NCBI GenBank assembly: GCA_021272165.1
Contig: JAJSLK010000025.1
Coordinates: 1 to 64,000, forward strand
Length of the DNA stretch: 64,000 nucleotides
Direction: 5' to 3'
Source of the DNA: Methylacidiphilales bacterium
GTDB taxonomy: Bacteria; Verrucomicrobiota; Verrucomicrobiia; Methylacidiphilales; UBA1321
Shown: positions 23,854-33,786 of the stretch, piece by piece
Layout: every line of letters begins with the position of its first letter
Numbering within the stretch: position 1 is the stretch's first letter
Position numbers and translations under genes: made by a program
The notes under the pieces: model-generated
Databases searched by the model: none
Seen by the model: the letters and a program-made list of their open reading frames with translations, nothing else
What the model was told of the DNA's origin: nothing

Positions 23854-25248
23854 ATGCGTGTCTTTCTTCCGCTTCTGCTCCTTTTTGCCCTCCCGGTTTC
23901 ATCGCAAACCAACGACGCCACTGCGCCCGGTCAAACCACCAATGCCACGACCGAGACGGACGATCCCTGGACCGCGGCGACAAAAAATCTCCCTTCGCTT
24001 TATCAATCCTGGAAAACGGAACATGACCCCGCCAAACGCGCCGATCTGGCCGACAAGGTGGTCCAGGCCGCCATGTATGTTGATGACGACAACGCCCATG
24101 CCATGGGCGATGACGTGGTGCGGGATGGTTTGCCGAAGAACGAACTCGCTGTCCCAGCCACGGTAACGACGATCAAGCTCACCCCTTTGACCACGCTTTG
24201 GGATGCTCACACCAACGAAAGCGATTTTCCGCCCACGCCCGTTTTCCGTCGCATCTCTGCCAGCCGGTTTGAAGCATGGACTCCCCATGAAGGCTGGCTC
24301 TTCGATGCGAAAGGCCGCACCGTTGCCGACGTGAAAGTACCGCGCCGCGACGGCTCCGGCCGCGAATGGTTTGGGGCGTTCCTGCCCGACGGACGGTGGA
24401 TCACCACCGACATCTGGGACAACGACAAGCAACTCAACGCCTACACACCCAAAGGGGATTGGAAATGGGAATTGCCCGGCGACAAAATTGTCGCGGCTCT
24501 GCCCAAGCCCGCTGCCAGCGATTCGGATGAGCCCATCACGCCATCCATCGGCTGGGCGCGGGCTGATAAAACCGGGAAGAAATGGCTGGTCTGTCTCGGC
24601 ACTGACTACACTCGCGGCCTTGCACTTGTCAGCCCCGATGGAAAATTTCAGCCGCTGCCCGAGAGCGCCGACGTCTGGCAACTGGTCTACCCGCGCAGTC
24701 TGGGGCCGCGCGGCTTTTACATCTCAATGTCGATCAAAAGCGATGATGGCAAGCTTGCTATGGATCGCGAAGAATCGGGCCATGGAGTTGGCGTGGGCTG
24801 GCCCAGTTTTGGTTTTCCTGGCAACAAGGCAGGGAAAATTATCCATGGCGGTAACGAGCAATTCGGCTTCTGGCCCGGCGCCCATGCAATTTACATTGAA
24901 GCGGACGGAGAGGACGTTACCGATCCTCACGAAACCTGGTTCTTCGATGCGAAGGGGCAGTATGAGGGGCAGGTCACCGCTTCGTACCTGGCCGACACTG
25001 TCAACGGCCGCGGCCTTCTTCTGAAAGATGTGCAGGACCGTGTCCTGCGCGTCGAGCACAACGAGGGTCTTGTCACCGTCCCCGGCATCCAGGCCTTTAT
25101 CTGGCCCGATGGCTCGGTGGCCATGCCAGTTGCGGTCTATGATGACCTCAAACTCGGCTTCTTCCTCCGCGGCGCCGGCATCCAAGGCTCGGGCGACGAT
25201 TCCCGCCGCGCCCGCGCCAAGGCCGATATCGTTCTCGCGAAATGGTGA
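23854..25248 (+). CDS. Exported protein of unknown function
   Basis: 464 residues. The N-terminus is a signal peptide (VFLPLLLLFALPVSSQ); a Thr/Asn-rich linker follows (about 20-45). The rest is soluble, with repeated Trp/Gly-rich beta strands such as GWLFDAKGRTVADVKVP and ETWFFDAKGQYEGQV, suggesting a beta-propeller-like or repeat fold. ATG 23854 starts the signal peptide; a longer frame to 23770 is not used. No known family recognised. It converges on the acetolactate synthase gene. Confidence 0.75.
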   Translation: MRVFLPLLLLFALPVSSQTNDATAPGQTTNATTETDDPWTAATKNLPSLYQSWKTEHDPAKRADLADKVVQAAMYVDDDNAHAMGDDVVRDGLPKNELAVPATVTTIKLTPLTTLWDAHTNESDFPPTPVFRRISASRFEAWTPHEGWLFDAKGRTVADVKVPRRDGSGREWFGAFLPDGRWITTDIWDNDKQLNAYTPKGDWKWELPGDKIVAALPKPAASDSDEPITPSIGWARADKTGKKWLVCLGTDYTRGLALVSPDGKFQPLPESADVWQLVYPRSLGPRGFYISMSIKSDDGKLAMDREESGHGVGVGWPSFGFPGNKAGKIIHGGNEQFGFWPGAHAIYIEADGEDVTDPHETWFFDAKGQYEGQVTASYLADTVNGRGLLLKDVQDRVLRVEHNEGLVTVPGIQAFIWPDGSVAMPVAVYDDLKLGFFLRGAGIQGSGDDSRRARAKADIVLAKW

Positions 25249-25265
25249 CCGTGCCGACTAGATGT

Positions 25266-27035
25266 TCAGTCCGTAATGATATCGTTGAAGGTCTGGCCCG
25301 CCGGAATCATCGGCAGCACGTGCTCGGTAAAGGGCACCATGATGTCGAGCGCATACGATTCCTTTGCATCGATCAGGCGCTGCAACGCCGCTTCCAGGTC
25401 CTTCTTGTGCAGCACCCGTTCGCACGGAATGCCGAAGCCCTTGAAGACGGTCGGGTAGTCGGGATAAATCTTCGAGCGGTCGCTCGGATCGCCCAGGTAG
25501 GTATGGCCGCGATTACTCTTGAAGAAGCGGTCCTCCCACTGCACCACCATGCCCAGGTGCTGGTTGTTCAGGATGATCACCTTGGCGTGGATCTTCTCCA
25601 CCTTTGACGTCGCCAGTTCCTGCACGTTCATCAGGAAGCTGCCGTCGCCGTCGATGTCGATCACCTGTTTGTTCGGACACGCCACCTTTGCTCCCAGCGC
25701 GCACGGATAGCCGAAGCCCATCGTGCCCAGTCCGCCCGAGGTCAAAAACGTCCGCGGCTTGGTGAAATTATAGAACTGTCCGGCCCACATCTGGTGCTGG
25801 CCCACACCGGTCGTGATGATTGCCTCGCCCTTTGTCATTTCGCAGAGCTTCTGGATCACCAGTTGTGGCGCGATCTTGTCGTGATGGTCCACGAACTTCA
25901 GCGGATGCGCCGTGCGCCACTTCTCGATTTCTTTCCGCCAGGGCTGGAACGTCTTCCGCGCGCGACCTTCCTTGCGGATGATCGAATTCAGCCGCGCTAG
26001 CGCGTACTTCACGTCGCTGAGGATCGGTAGGTGCACGTTCTTGTTCTTGTTGAACTCGGCGAAGTCGATGTCGATGTGAACGATTGTCCCGCGCTTGGCG
26101 AACTCGGAAATCTTGCCCGTCACCCGGTCGTCGAAACGCACGCCGAAGGCCAGCAGCAGGTCGGCCTCGTTCACCGCGCGATTGGCGTAATAGGTTCCGT
26201 GCATCCCCAGCCACTTCAGCGACAGCGGATGATTTTCCGGGAACGAGCCGATGCCCATCAGCGTCGTCGTCACCGGGATGTTCGTCAGCTCGGCGAACTC
26301 CAGCAGTTCCTTCGACGCGCCGGACGAAATGATGCCGCCGCCCACGTAGAGCACCGGCTTCTCCGCCTTTTCGATCAGGCCGATCACCTCGTTCAACTCC
26401 AGGCTGCCCGCCTTCTTCTCGGGCTGGTAGCCGCGAAGTTCGATCTTCTCGGGGAAAATCGGCTGCGTCTCGGCCATCTGGATGTCTTTCGGAATGTCCA
26501 CCACCACCGGACCCGGACGGCCGGTCCTGGCGATGTAGAACGCTTCCTTCACGATCCGCGGGATGTCCTTCACGTCCATCACGAGGTAGCTGTGCTTTAC
26601 CACCGGCAGGCTCATTCCGAAGAAATCGGTCTCCTGAAACGCGCCCTTGCCGATGTTGGCTGACGGCACCTGGCCCGTAATCGACACGATCGGAATCGAA
26701 TCCATGTAGGCGTCCGCCAGCGTCGTCACCAGGTTCGTTGCGCCGGGGCCGCTCGTCGCCATGCACACGCCCACCTTGCCCGTCGAGCGCGCATAACCCG
26801 CCGCCATGAAACCGCCGCCCTGTTCATGCCGGGGCAGGATCGTCCGAATCTTCTTCGACTTCGTCAGCGACTGGTGCAGCCACTGGCTCGCTCCGCCCGG
26901 ATAGGCAAAAATGGTATCGACGCCCTCACGCTCCAGCGCCGCGACCAGGACGTCCGATCCGCACATTTTGGGGCCGCGTTCGGGGAGGGCGGCCGAAGCC
27001 GCCTTCTTGGTCTTGATTTTAAGCGTCGTTTTCAT
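25266..27035 (-). CDS. ilvB: Acetolactate synthase large subunit
   Basis: Thiamine diphosphate enzyme of branched-chain amino acid synthesis, condensing pyruvate to acetolactate. 589 residues with the three TPP-enzyme domains: FAYPGGAS and catalytic Glu71 in LPRHEQGG, central TSGPGATN, and the C-terminal metal-TPP motif [13 protein letters not shown]. It begins with a Lys-rich extension of about 22 residues. The regulatory small subunit (ilvN) is not adjacent. Neighbours: an exported unknown protein (convergent) and an acyltransferase (upstream gap 56 bases). Confidence 0.94.
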   Translation of the reverse strand: MKTTLKIKTKKAASAALPERGPKMCGSDVLVAALEREGVDTIFAYPGGASQWLHQSLTKSKKIRTILPRHEQGGGFMAAGYARSTGKVGVCMATSGPGATNLVTTLADAYMDSIPIVSITGQVPSANIGKGAFQETDFFGMSLPVVKHSYLVMDVKDIPRIVKEAFYIARTGRPGPVVVDIPKDIQMAETQPIFPEKIELRGYQPEKKAGSLELNEVIGLIEKAEKPVLYVGGGIISSGASKELLEFAELTNIPVTTTLMGIGSFPENHPLSLKWLGMHGTYYANRAVNEADLLLAFGVRFDDRVTGKISEFAKRGTIVHIDIDFAEFNKNKNVHLPILSDVKYALARLNSIIRKEGRARKTFQPWRKEIEKWRTAHPLKFVDHHDKIAPQLVIQKLCEMTKGEAIITTGVGQHQMWAGQFYNFTKPRTFLTSGGLGTMGFGYPCALGAKVACPNKQVIDIDGDGSFLMNVQELATSKVEKIHAKVIILNNQHLGMVVQWEDRFFKSNRGHTYLGDPSDRSKIYPDYPTVFKGFGIPCERVLHKKDLEAALQRLIDAKESYALDIMVPFTEHVLPMIPAGQTFNDIITD

Positions 27036-27091
27036 GGATGAGGAAAACTTATACTAGAGGGGAGAAGTGGGTTTAGCAACGCTGTTTTCAA

Positions 27092-28306
27092 TCAGGCCAT
27101 CCCGGCGGATTGGGAAACAGGCCGATCACTCTTTATCCACCGGATCACTCTCTTTCCCCAAGCGATGGAAGGAAGCTCGATTAGCCGGTAATAACCCCAC
27201 GAAACTAGGAGAATGATGGGCCAGGTCAACAGGCAAAGGATGAAAACGATTGGGCGTTGATGGTATGCTTCCGGAACGAGTTTCTCCATCAGATGATAGA
27301 TGGAAAGAAGAGGTTCATGAAGCAGGTAGGCGCTGTAACTGATCAGGCCCGCCTGCCGCAAATGCCCGCCAAAGGGCAGCCGGCCAAACTGGTCGGAAAA
27401 ACGGGGCCTGGAAAGCAGTGCGGCGATAAGCGCCGCTGTTGATAGGGCAGCCACCGTGAAGCGAAATTTTTCCAGTCCCGGAAAGAAACTGAATCCTACG
27501 AAGAGCAATGGCCCCAGCCAGAGAGGAAAGTTTCGCATAAACACGGGCCGGCCTTTGCACCAGTCATCCGCAATTTTTGCCCCAATGGACCAACTGAACC
27601 AATAGGCAAACGGACTTCTGCTCAGGAGGCTCCAGTTCCATCTGGAATGGGCATTGAGATGAAACGCAATGGTGGGCAAAAGAATGAATGATATTTCGAT
27701 CAAAAAAAGAAGGATGAGACAGTTTCGCCAGCCAAGCCGCCCGGAAAGCCAGAGAAGCAGCGGATAAATAAGATAGAGCTGGACTTCGACAGCAATGCTC
27801 CAGAACGAGCCATTGACGGCATAAATCGAATTCTCGTTCCAGTTGTGTATCAGAAGAAAATGAGTAATCAGGCAGGGGACATTCTGAAGCGAAGTAAAAT
27901 CGATCCGGGTCCCCGGAAAGAGAAGGACGAAAAAGAGAAAGGCGATCAGATAAGGCGGATAGATTCGGAAAAAGCGTCGAACAAAGAAAATGCGAAAGCC
28001 TTTTTCCCCGGATTTCACGTGGCTTAAATGGATGCAAAAACCACTGATGACAAAAAAGAGGGCCACGCCCGTCCAACCCTCGCAAGGAAGAAAAAACAGA
28101 AGTTCCCATGGCGCCGTGTGAACTCGAGCGATGAGATGATGGTCAAGCTCTTGAATGAAGTGAGGGCCGTAGACGGCATTGCAAGCGTGATAGATGAAAA
28201 CGAGGAAAATCGCCACTCCGCGCAGGCAATCCAGATGATCCAGATGCGTATCGGGACGCAATGAAACAACTCGAGTGGAAGGAGTCTGCATGACGAGGTC
28301 CGCCAT
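27092..28306 (-). CDS. Acyltransferase 3 family membrane protein (OafA-like)
   Basis: About 404 residues with some ten membrane segments, probably O-acetylating a surface polysaccharide or lipid. The N-terminus has the family pattern LDHLDCLRGVAIFLVFIYHA with the catalytic-type His, then VALFFVISGFCI and RRFFRIYPPYL. Base composition is clearly AT-richer than the flanking genes, suggesting transfer. It lies 11 bases after the CrtI-like gene stop on the same strand, so co-transcription is possible. Confidence 0.92.
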   Translation of the reverse strand: MADLVMQTPSTRVVSLRPDTHLDHLDCLRGVAIFLVFIYHACNAVYGPHFIQELDHHLIARVHTAPWELLFFLPCEGWTGVALFFVISGFCIHLSHVKSGEKGFRIFFVRRFFRIYPPYLIAFLFFVLLFPGTRIDFTSLQNVPCLITHFLLIHNWNENSIYAVNGSFWSIAVEVQLYLIYPLLLWLSGRLGWRNCLILLFLIEISFILLPTIAFHLNAHSRWNWSLLSRSPFAYWFSWSIGAKIADDWCKGRPVFMRNFPLWLGPLLFVGFSFFPGLEKFRFTVAALSTAALIAALLSRPRFSDQFGRLPFGGHLRQAGLISYSAYLLHEPLLSIYHLMEKLVPEAYHQRPIVFILCLLTWPIILLVSWGYYRLIELPSIAWGKRVIRWIKSDRPVSQSAGMA

Positions 28307-28317
28307 CTCTCATCGTT

Positions 28318-29970
28318 TCATGAAAGACCGTCGCTGCGCAAGATCACCCTCGCCGTATTATACCCGCTCGCCGAGAACACCCCGCCGCCGGGATGCGTGC
28401 TCGCTCCTGTCAGGTAAAGCCCCGGCAATCCCGGCACCTTGTACTCGGAAAGCTCGGGCAGGGGACGGAACATGAACATCTGGTCCAGGCTCATCTCCAG
28501 GTGCATCACGTTCGCGCGCAGCAATCCCAGCGTCCGCTCAATGTCCAGCGGCGTCTGAATATAACGCGCGATCATTTTTCCCCGCATGTTCGGCGCGTAA
28601 CGGCAAACCAGGTCGTAAAGCTTATCCGCCTCGCTCTCCCGAATGGAGTCCCAGTTCTCGCCGTTGCTGAGTTCGTAGGGATGATACTGGCCCCAGGTGA
28701 AGAGCACATGCTTGCCCTCGGGGGCCAGCGTCGGATCGAGAGACGAAAAACTCATCGCCACTACCGACGGCTCCTTTGGCGGCAGCCCGAACATGAAATC
28801 GCGGTAGGAACTTTGCAGATACTCCATCGACGGGCACAGCAGTTGCAGCGACGTCTGATAATCCTTCGTGCCGGGGAGGGGACCCGCCGGTGCCGCTGCG
28901 TCGCCGTAATCGGGCAGCTCCTCCACCGCGTGCCGCACGATCATCCCGAAGCCGTTGCCAATCCGCGTCCGCGCCACCCGTTTCTTCAACTCGGCATGGT
29001 CCCGCTTGTCGGAACCGGGCCCCAGCATCTTGAAAAGCGTGTGCAGATGACACGCCCCCACGACTTTTTTGGCGTCCACTTTTACCAGCGTCTTCTCATC
29101 GTTCGCATGGCCCCGCGCCGCCACTGTCCCGTCGCTCGACTTATATAAAACCTGCCAATCGCCGTTCAGCCGGGCGTGAAAAGCCTGCACCTCCGCGTGA
29201 CAAATAATCTCTCCGCCATGGCTGCGCAGACACTTTGCCAGCGCCTGCGTCAACGCCCCGCTTCCGCCCTTCGCCCGCTTGGCGCCGCTTTTGTGAATCA
29301 TCGCGTTCCAGCCCAGCATGTCGCCGCTCGCCATCTCGGCCGGCGCGGGCCCCGACTGCGCCGAAAGCCACGCCAGCGCCGTCCGCAGCGCCGGATGTTC
29401 GAAGATCTCCTCGATCAGTGACCCGTACGGCGCCATCAGTTGCCGCGACGTGTCCATCGACGACCAAAGCTTCCGCGAACGCCAGTTCAGCAGGTTCCGC
29501 TTGAAAATGGTTCCGAAGATTTTTCCCGGCGACGGCGGTTTCAGGAACGTCTCGAAAATCCCCTCGTTCAGTTCGCCCCAGTGCCGCACGAAATTCCGAT
29601 AGGCCTCCGCGTCGCGCGGCGAAATCTTCGCGATGCTCGCGCACGTCTTCTCCACGTCGCGGTAAAAGCTGATTCCCGTTCCCGTGCCCAGGATCGGGTA
29701 ATAGGCCCACGGGTCCATCTCCAGGTATTCGAGCCCGAATTTCTCCAGCTCCAGTTCCCGCACCACCGGCGTCAGATGGATCATGATGTGCGCCGACGAA
29801 CCCACGTCGATCCGGTAGCCCGGGATCAAATCCTCCTGCGTACAGACCGCCCCGCCCACGATATGCCGCCGTTCCAGCACCAGCACCTTCCGGCCTGCCT
29901 TCGCCAGATAACAGGCGCAGGTCAGGCCATTATGCCCCGCGCCGATGATCACCACGTCATACTGCGACAT
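28318..29970 (-). CDS. Phytoene-desaturase-like FAD-dependent oxidoreductase
   Basis: 550 residues of the CrtI/PYROXD2 family. N-terminal FAD-binding Rossmann motif VVIIGAGHNGLTCACYLAKAG and ERR; C-terminal FAD contact GLYLTGASTHPGGGVFSASGYN. The substrate cannot be read from sequence. No carotenoid synthase gene is adjacent, so a role in carotenoid synthesis is not supported. A dispersed palindromic repeat lies just upstream (29978-30105). Downstream is the acyltransferase gene after 11 bases. Confidence 0.9.
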   Translation of the reverse strand: MSQYDVVIIGAGHNGLTCACYLAKAGRKVLVLERRHIVGGAVCTQEDLIPGYRIDVGSSAHIMIHLTPVVRELELEKFGLEYLEMDPWAYYPILGTGTGISFYRDVEKTCASIAKISPRDAEAYRNFVRHWGELNEGIFETFLKPPSPGKIFGTIFKRNLLNWRSRKLWSSMDTSRQLMAPYGSLIEEIFEHPALRTALAWLSAQSGPAPAEMASGDMLGWNAMIHKSGAKRAKGGSGALTQALAKCLRSHGGEIICHAEVQAFHARLNGDWQVLYKSSDGTVAARGHANDEKTLVKVDAKKVVGACHLHTLFKMLGPGSDKRDHAELKKRVARTRIGNGFGMIVRHAVEELPDYGDAAAPAGPLPGTKDYQTSLQLLCPSMEYLQSSYRDFMFGLPPKEPSVVAMSFSSLDPTLAPEGKHVLFTWGQYHPYELSNGENWDSIRESEADKLYDLVCRYAPNMRGKMIARYIQTPLDIERTLGLLRANVMHLEMSLDQMFMFRPLPELSEYKVPGLPGLYLTGASTHPGGGVFSASGYNTARVILRSDGLS

Positions 29971-29977
29971 ATTTTAT

Positions 29978-30105
29978 CCTGTCATCCTGAGCAAGCCGGG
30001 CTTGGCCCGGCGCTGTCGAAGGATCTCTAGCTATTCGTTCCCCTAACGGGGATCGAGCAAATAATTAGAGATCCCTCGACAAGCTCGGGATGACGGAAAT
30101 AAAAA
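29978..30105. repeat. Dispersed palindromic repeat, copy 2 (interrupted)
   Basis: Contains GTCATCCTGAGC (left) and its imperfect complement GCTCGGGATGAC (right), and TGTCGAAGGATCTCT against AGAGATCCCTCGACA. The left arm is interrupted by a GC-rich 21-base insert that is itself partly palindromic (CCGGGCTTGGCCCGG). The outer arms share the core of the copies at 5462 and 59777, but the loop differs. It fills most of the gap between the CrtI-like and alpha-E genes. Confidence 0.8.
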
Positions 30106-30109
30106 AGAC

Positions 30110-31150
30110 TTAAGCCGCCACTGTCGCCTTGCCTTGCTTCTGGGTCTGCTTTTGTGCTGGTTCGGGCTCCGGTTCCGCTTCAGGCACAGGCAGGGGAGGG
30201 GAGAAGAGATAAGTCCGAAAGATCGCATCGCCGATGCCGTGGAGCTTGATCTGGAGCTCATCCATGTACTTGTGCATGCCCACCGTCTTGATGTCCTCCA
30301 GGGCGCTGTAGTTGAGCTCCGCCACCAGCCGCCCGGCGAGCTTTTCGGCCAGGTTGGTGAAGTGCTCTTCCTTGCAGCCCGAGATGCGCCGCAATGCGTC
30401 GTTCAACGTTGCCGCGCAGAAGCGGATCGAGCGCGGGAAAAATTCGTTCAGGATCAGGAACTCGACTACCTTGTCCGGTTCGACCTGCGCCACGTAAAAT
30501 TTCCGGTAGGCATCGTGCGAGCTGCAGGAACGCAGAATCGCGCTCCAGTGCAGCGTACCGCTCGTATGCGTCTTGGAGGGTTGCTTGACGAAAATCTCGT
30601 CGTTCGCATCGAGAATGCGCGTTGTCATGTCGGCCCGCTCGAGGTGCTTGCCAACCTGGATGAAATCCCAGTCCTCGCCATGGGTCATGGTGCCGTCGGT
30701 AATGCCCTGGAAAAGGTGCGACGCATTTTTCACCTGCATGAAAAATTCGTACGGACCCTGCCGCATGATTTTCTTCAGCGTCTGGCTCTTCATCCAGAGA
30801 TAGGTCCGGTTGATCTCCTCCCACATCTCGAGCGAGATTTGCTCGCGAACATGACGCGCATTCTCGCGCGCCGTCGTGATGCAGTTGACAATCGAATTCT
30901 GGTTCTTCGGATTCAGCGTCAGGAAATCGATGACATTGTCGCTGGTCATCTTGTCATAATGCTTGTCGAAATCGCTGTGGTCACCCGTGCTGCGCAGGAC
31001 CGGTTCCCAAAGGGCTTTTTGCTCCGCCGGCCCGAGTTTCGGCAGGTCGAGCATGAGCTGGAGGTTGACATCGAGGATGCGGGCGATGTTTTCGGCCCGT
31101 TCCGCATAGCGGCTCATCCAGTAGAGGGAATCGGCAACGCGCGAGAGCAT
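30110..31150 (-). CDS. Alpha-E domain protein (DUF403)
   Basis: 346 residues, helical. Starts with the family hallmark MLSRVADSLYWMSRYAERAENIARILDVN and contains QVGKHLERADMTTRILDAN. The C-terminus is a low-complexity Pro/Glu/Gln/Lys tail. Alpha-E proteins occur beside circularly permuted ATP-grasp enzymes in a proposed peptide-ligase system (Iyer and colleagues). Here the ATP-grasp gene lies 3 bases upstream, so the pair is surely co-transcribed. Biochemical function of the system is not settled. Confidence 0.92.
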   Translation of the reverse strand: MLSRVADSLYWMSRYAERAENIARILDVNLQLMLDLPKLGPAEQKALWEPVLRSTGDHSDFDKHYDKMTSDNVIDFLTLNPKNQNSIVNCITTARENARHVREQISLEMWEEINRTYLWMKSQTLKKIMRQGPYEFFMQVKNASHLFQGITDGTMTHGEDWDFIQVGKHLERADMTTRILDANDEIFVKQPSKTHTSGTLHWSAILRSCSSHDAYRKFYVAQVEPDKVVEFLILNEFFPRSIRFCAATLNDALRRISGCKEEHFTNLAEKLAGRLVAELNYSALEDIKTVGMHKYMDELQIKLHGIGDAIFRTYLFSPPLPVPEAEPEPEPAQKQTQKQGKATVAA

Positions 31151-31153
31151 AAA

Positions 31154-32599
31154 TTAACTGTCTCCGTAAAGCACCCAGGTATCCTTGCTGCCGCCGCCCT
31201 GGGAGGAATTGACGACGAGCGAGCCTTTCTTTAGCGCTACGCGGGTGAGGCCGCCGGGCACGATCGAAATTTTTTCGCCGCAGAGAATATAGGGCCGCAA
31301 GTCGACGTGCCGACCCTCGAAATGACCGTCCGTGTAGCTGGGATGGCGCGAAAGGTTCAGGGTCGGCTGCGCGATGAAATTTCGCGGGTTTTCCAGTATC
31401 TTCTGCTTGAAATCGGCCCGCTGTCCGGCGCTCGAGGCCGGCCCCACCAGCATGCCGTAGCCGCCCGATTCGTTCGCCGATTTCACCACTAGTTTGTCGA
31501 GATTCTTCACAATGTACTCGCATTCCTTCGGGTTCGAGGCGAGGTAGGTAGGCACGTTGGCCAGGATCGGTTCCTCCGACAGGTAGAACTTGATCATGTC
31601 GGGCACATATTTGTAGACCACCTTGTCGTCAGCCACGCCTGTGCCGATCGCGTTGGCCAGACTCACATTGCCGGCCCGGTAGGCCTCGACCAATCCCGGC
31701 ACGCCGAGGACCGAATCCTTCCGGAACACCTTGGGATCAAGGAAATCGTCGTCCACTCGGCGATAAATTGTGTCGACCTTCTCCAGGCCCTTGGTTGTCC
31801 GCATGTAGACCGTCTTGTCCTGCACGACGAGGTCCTGCCCCTCGACGATCTGGATGCCCATCTGCCGCGCCAGGAACGAATGTTCAAAATAGGCGCTGTT
31901 GTAAATCCCGGGCGTCAGCAGTACCACGGTGGGCGGATAACTGCTCGTCTTCGGGGCGATGTATTGCAAGACCGTCAGCAAATCCTGCGTGTAGTGGTCG
32001 ACCGGACGAACGCCCACGCTGCTGAACAGGTGAGGGAAGGCGCGCTTCATCGCCACGCGGTTTTCCAGCAGGTAAGAGACGCCCGACGGGCACCGGCCGT
32101 TGTCTTCCAGGACGAAGTAGGTCCCTTCCCGGTCGCGCACCATGTCGCTGCCGCAAATATGGATATAAATGTCCTTCGGCACCGGCACGCCCACCATCTC
32201 GGGCCGGTAATGCTTGGCGCTCAGCACGTCTTCCGCCGGTATCACTTTCTCCTTCAGGATGCGCTGGTCGGAATAGATGTCCTTCAGGAACAGATTCAGC
32301 GCCTTCATTCGCTGGATCAGCCCGGTCTCGATCTTGGTCCATTCCGCCGCTGGAATGATCCGGGGCATCAGGTCAAAGGGAAAAATCCGCTCCGTTCCCT
32401 GCTCGTCGCTATAAACGGTAAAGGTGATTCCCTGGCGCAGGAAAGCCGCGTCGACGGCATTCTTCCGGGACTCGAATTCCTCCCGGTCCAAATTCTGGAA
32501 CCGCTCGAAGAGCGCCGAGTAATGAGGCCGCACCTCATTTTCCGAAGCAAACATTTCGTCGAAGAAGTCGCCGGGTTGGTATTTATCGAGCAGAGCCAT
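31154..32599 (-). CDS. Circularly permuted ATP-grasp type-2 protein (DUF404/DUF407)
   Basis: 481 residues, full length for the family. Visible motifs include the start of the ATP-grasp core [12 protein letters not shown], the metal/nucleotide region [19 protein letters not shown], and the C-terminal [17 protein letters not shown] with [13 protein letters not shown]. Members are presumed to form amide bonds with ATP. Immediately followed by the alpha-E gene. A transglutaminase-like third partner common in such cassettes is not seen in the window; another ATP-grasp-like protein is at 51643-52902. Confidence 0.93.
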   Translation of the reverse strand: MALLDKYQPGDFFDEMFASENEVRPHYSALFERFQNLDREEFESRKNAVDAAFLRQGITFTVYSDEQGTERIFPFDLMPRIIPAAEWTKIETGLIQRMKALNLFLKDIYSDQRILKEKVIPAEDVLSAKHYRPEMVGVPVPKDIYIHICGSDMVRDREGTYFVLEDNGRCPSGVSYLLENRVAMKRAFPHLFSSVGVRPVDHYTQDLLTVLQYIAPKTSSYPPTVVLLTPGIYNSAYFEHSFLARQMGIQIVEGQDLVVQDKTVYMRTTKGLEKVDTIYRRVDDDFLDPKVFRKDSVLGVPGLVEAYRAGNVSLANAIGTGVADDKVVYKYVPDMIKFYLSEEPILANVPTYLASNPKECEYIVKNLDKLVVKSANESGGYGMLVGPASSAGQRADFKQKILENPRNFIAQPTLNLSRHPSYTDGHFEGRHVDLRPYILCGEKISIVPGGLTRVALKKGSLVVNSSQGGGSKDTWVLYGDS

Positions 32600-32771
32600 G
32601 ACGAAGGACGCGCAAGTATTTGGATTGAAGGTAATTGAAAGGCCTAACCATTAAAAATGGCAGTTAACACCATCTGAGCAACCTGAACAAGCGAGCTTTG
32701 TGCCAAAAAAGAAAGACCTTTTAAGTGGCTTGAAGTTTGACAAATCATCTGCGACACCCGACTTTCCCTCC

Positions 32772-33335
32772 ATGAGCACAGATTCGGCGGTCATCACGCT
32801 TTCTCGCGATATCGAGGCGATCCAGATTCCCAGCGGCCTCACCAAGAAACTTCCCAAGGGCACTCCCGTTATCATCACCCAGTCCCTTGGCGGCACTTAT
32901 ACTGTTGTCGTTGAACAATCCGCAGGCCTCTTCCGGGTTCTGGCCGCGGATGCCGATGCCCTGGGCAAGGCCCATGAAGTCCAGGCGGCTAAAAACGGCG
33001 CCTCCGCCCCTTCCGGCGGCCCGCTCAAGGAAGAGGATATCTGGATCCAGCTCAAGACCTGCTATGACCCCGAAATCCCGGTCAATATCGTCGACCTGGG
33101 CCTCATCTACAGCCTCGAAATCAAACCCCAGGAGGATGGTGGCAACCTCGTTGAGGTCAAAATGACCCTCACCGCTCCCGGTTGCGGCATGGGCCCTTCC
33201 ATCGCTTCCGATGCCCAGCGTAAAATCCTTACCGTCCCCGGCGTCACCGATGCCCAGGTCGACGTGGTTTGGGATCCGCCATGGAGCGCCGACCGCATTT
33301 CTCCCGAAGGCAAGGCCAAGCTCGGAATGGTCTGA
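32772..33335 (+). CDS. sufT: SufT-type iron-sulfur cluster maturation protein
   Basis: About 187 residues. N-terminal beta domain (TLSRDIEAIQIPSG, ADADALGK) and C-terminal DUF59/MIP18 domain with DPEIPVNIVDLGLIY and the conserved Cys in TAPGCGMG. SufT helps iron-sulfur cluster assembly or transfer; other suf genes are not adjacent. ATG 32772 matches the family N-terminus; a GTG at 32700 would add 24 Lys-rich residues. Neither start has a clear ribosome site. Divergent from the ATP-grasp gene. Confidence 0.88.
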   Translation: MSTDSAVITLSRDIEAIQIPSGLTKKLPKGTPVIITQSLGGTYTVVVEQSAGLFRVLAADADALGKAHEVQAAKNGASAPSGGPLKEEDIWIQLKTCYDPEIPVNIVDLGLIYSLEIKPQEDGGNLVEVKMTLTAPGCGMGPSIASDAQRKILTVPGVTDAQVDVVWDPPWSADRISPEGKAKLGMV

Positions 33336-33363
33336 TTGACGGCGAGGGGAGGAGAACGATTTC

Positions 33364-33714
33364 TTGAACCTGCTGGTTAAAATCATCATCAGCGCCCTTC
33401 TCATTGGCGCGATCTCGGAGATTTCGCGCCGCAACTCGACCATTGCCGCCCTCCTGGCCGCGCTGCCCCTGATCTCGATTCTTTCGATGATCTGGATTTA
33501 TCACGACAGTCATGACACCGCTCAGATCGCCCAATTCTCCTGGTCGGTCTTCTGGTACGTCATCCCTTCGCTCCTCCTTTTTGTCATCCTTCCGGTTCTT
33601 CTCACCCGGGGGCAGATGGCTTTTTACCCGGCCTTGCTCATTTCCGCCGCTGTCACCGTTCTCGGCTTCCTTCTCCTTCGCGCAATCCTAGTGCGGTTCG
33701 GAATCCATATTTAG
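33364..33714 (+). CDS. DUF3147-type small membrane protein
   Basis: 116 residues with four hydrophobic segments, roughly 3-18, 26-45, 55-76 and 85-108. ISRRNSTIAALLAALPLISILS is typical of the DUF3147 family. TTG start (33364), supported by a strong ribosome site GGGAGGAG about 9 bases upstream. 28 bases after the sufT stop and probably in the same operon. Function unknown. Confidence 0.85.
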   Translation: MNLLVKIIISALLIGAISEISRRNSTIAALLAALPLISILSMIWIYHDSHDTAQIAQFSWSVFWYVIPSLLLFVILPVLLTRGQMAFYPALLISAAVTVLGFLLLRAILVRFGIHI

Positions 33715-33749
33715 TTTGATGTACCATCGGCCCAATTTAGGTGCCGTAG

Positions 33750-33777
33750 TTGACTAATTGCCTAGTACTTCTAGAGT
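33750..33777 (+). promoter_or_regulatory. Possible sigma70-type promoter of the NodT factor gene
   Basis: TTGACT (33750-33755), 16 bases, TAGAGT (33772-33777). The start codon lies only 9 bases beyond the -10, so the leader would be a few bases long and no ribosome site precedes the ATG. The match to the -10 consensus is 4 of 6. Confidence 0.4.
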
Positions 33778-33786
33778 TGTGCTTCC

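Noticed and set aside
25768-26766. 332-codon open frame on the minus strand
   Set aside because: Same strand but another frame of ilvB; Arg/Gly-rich nonsense composition.
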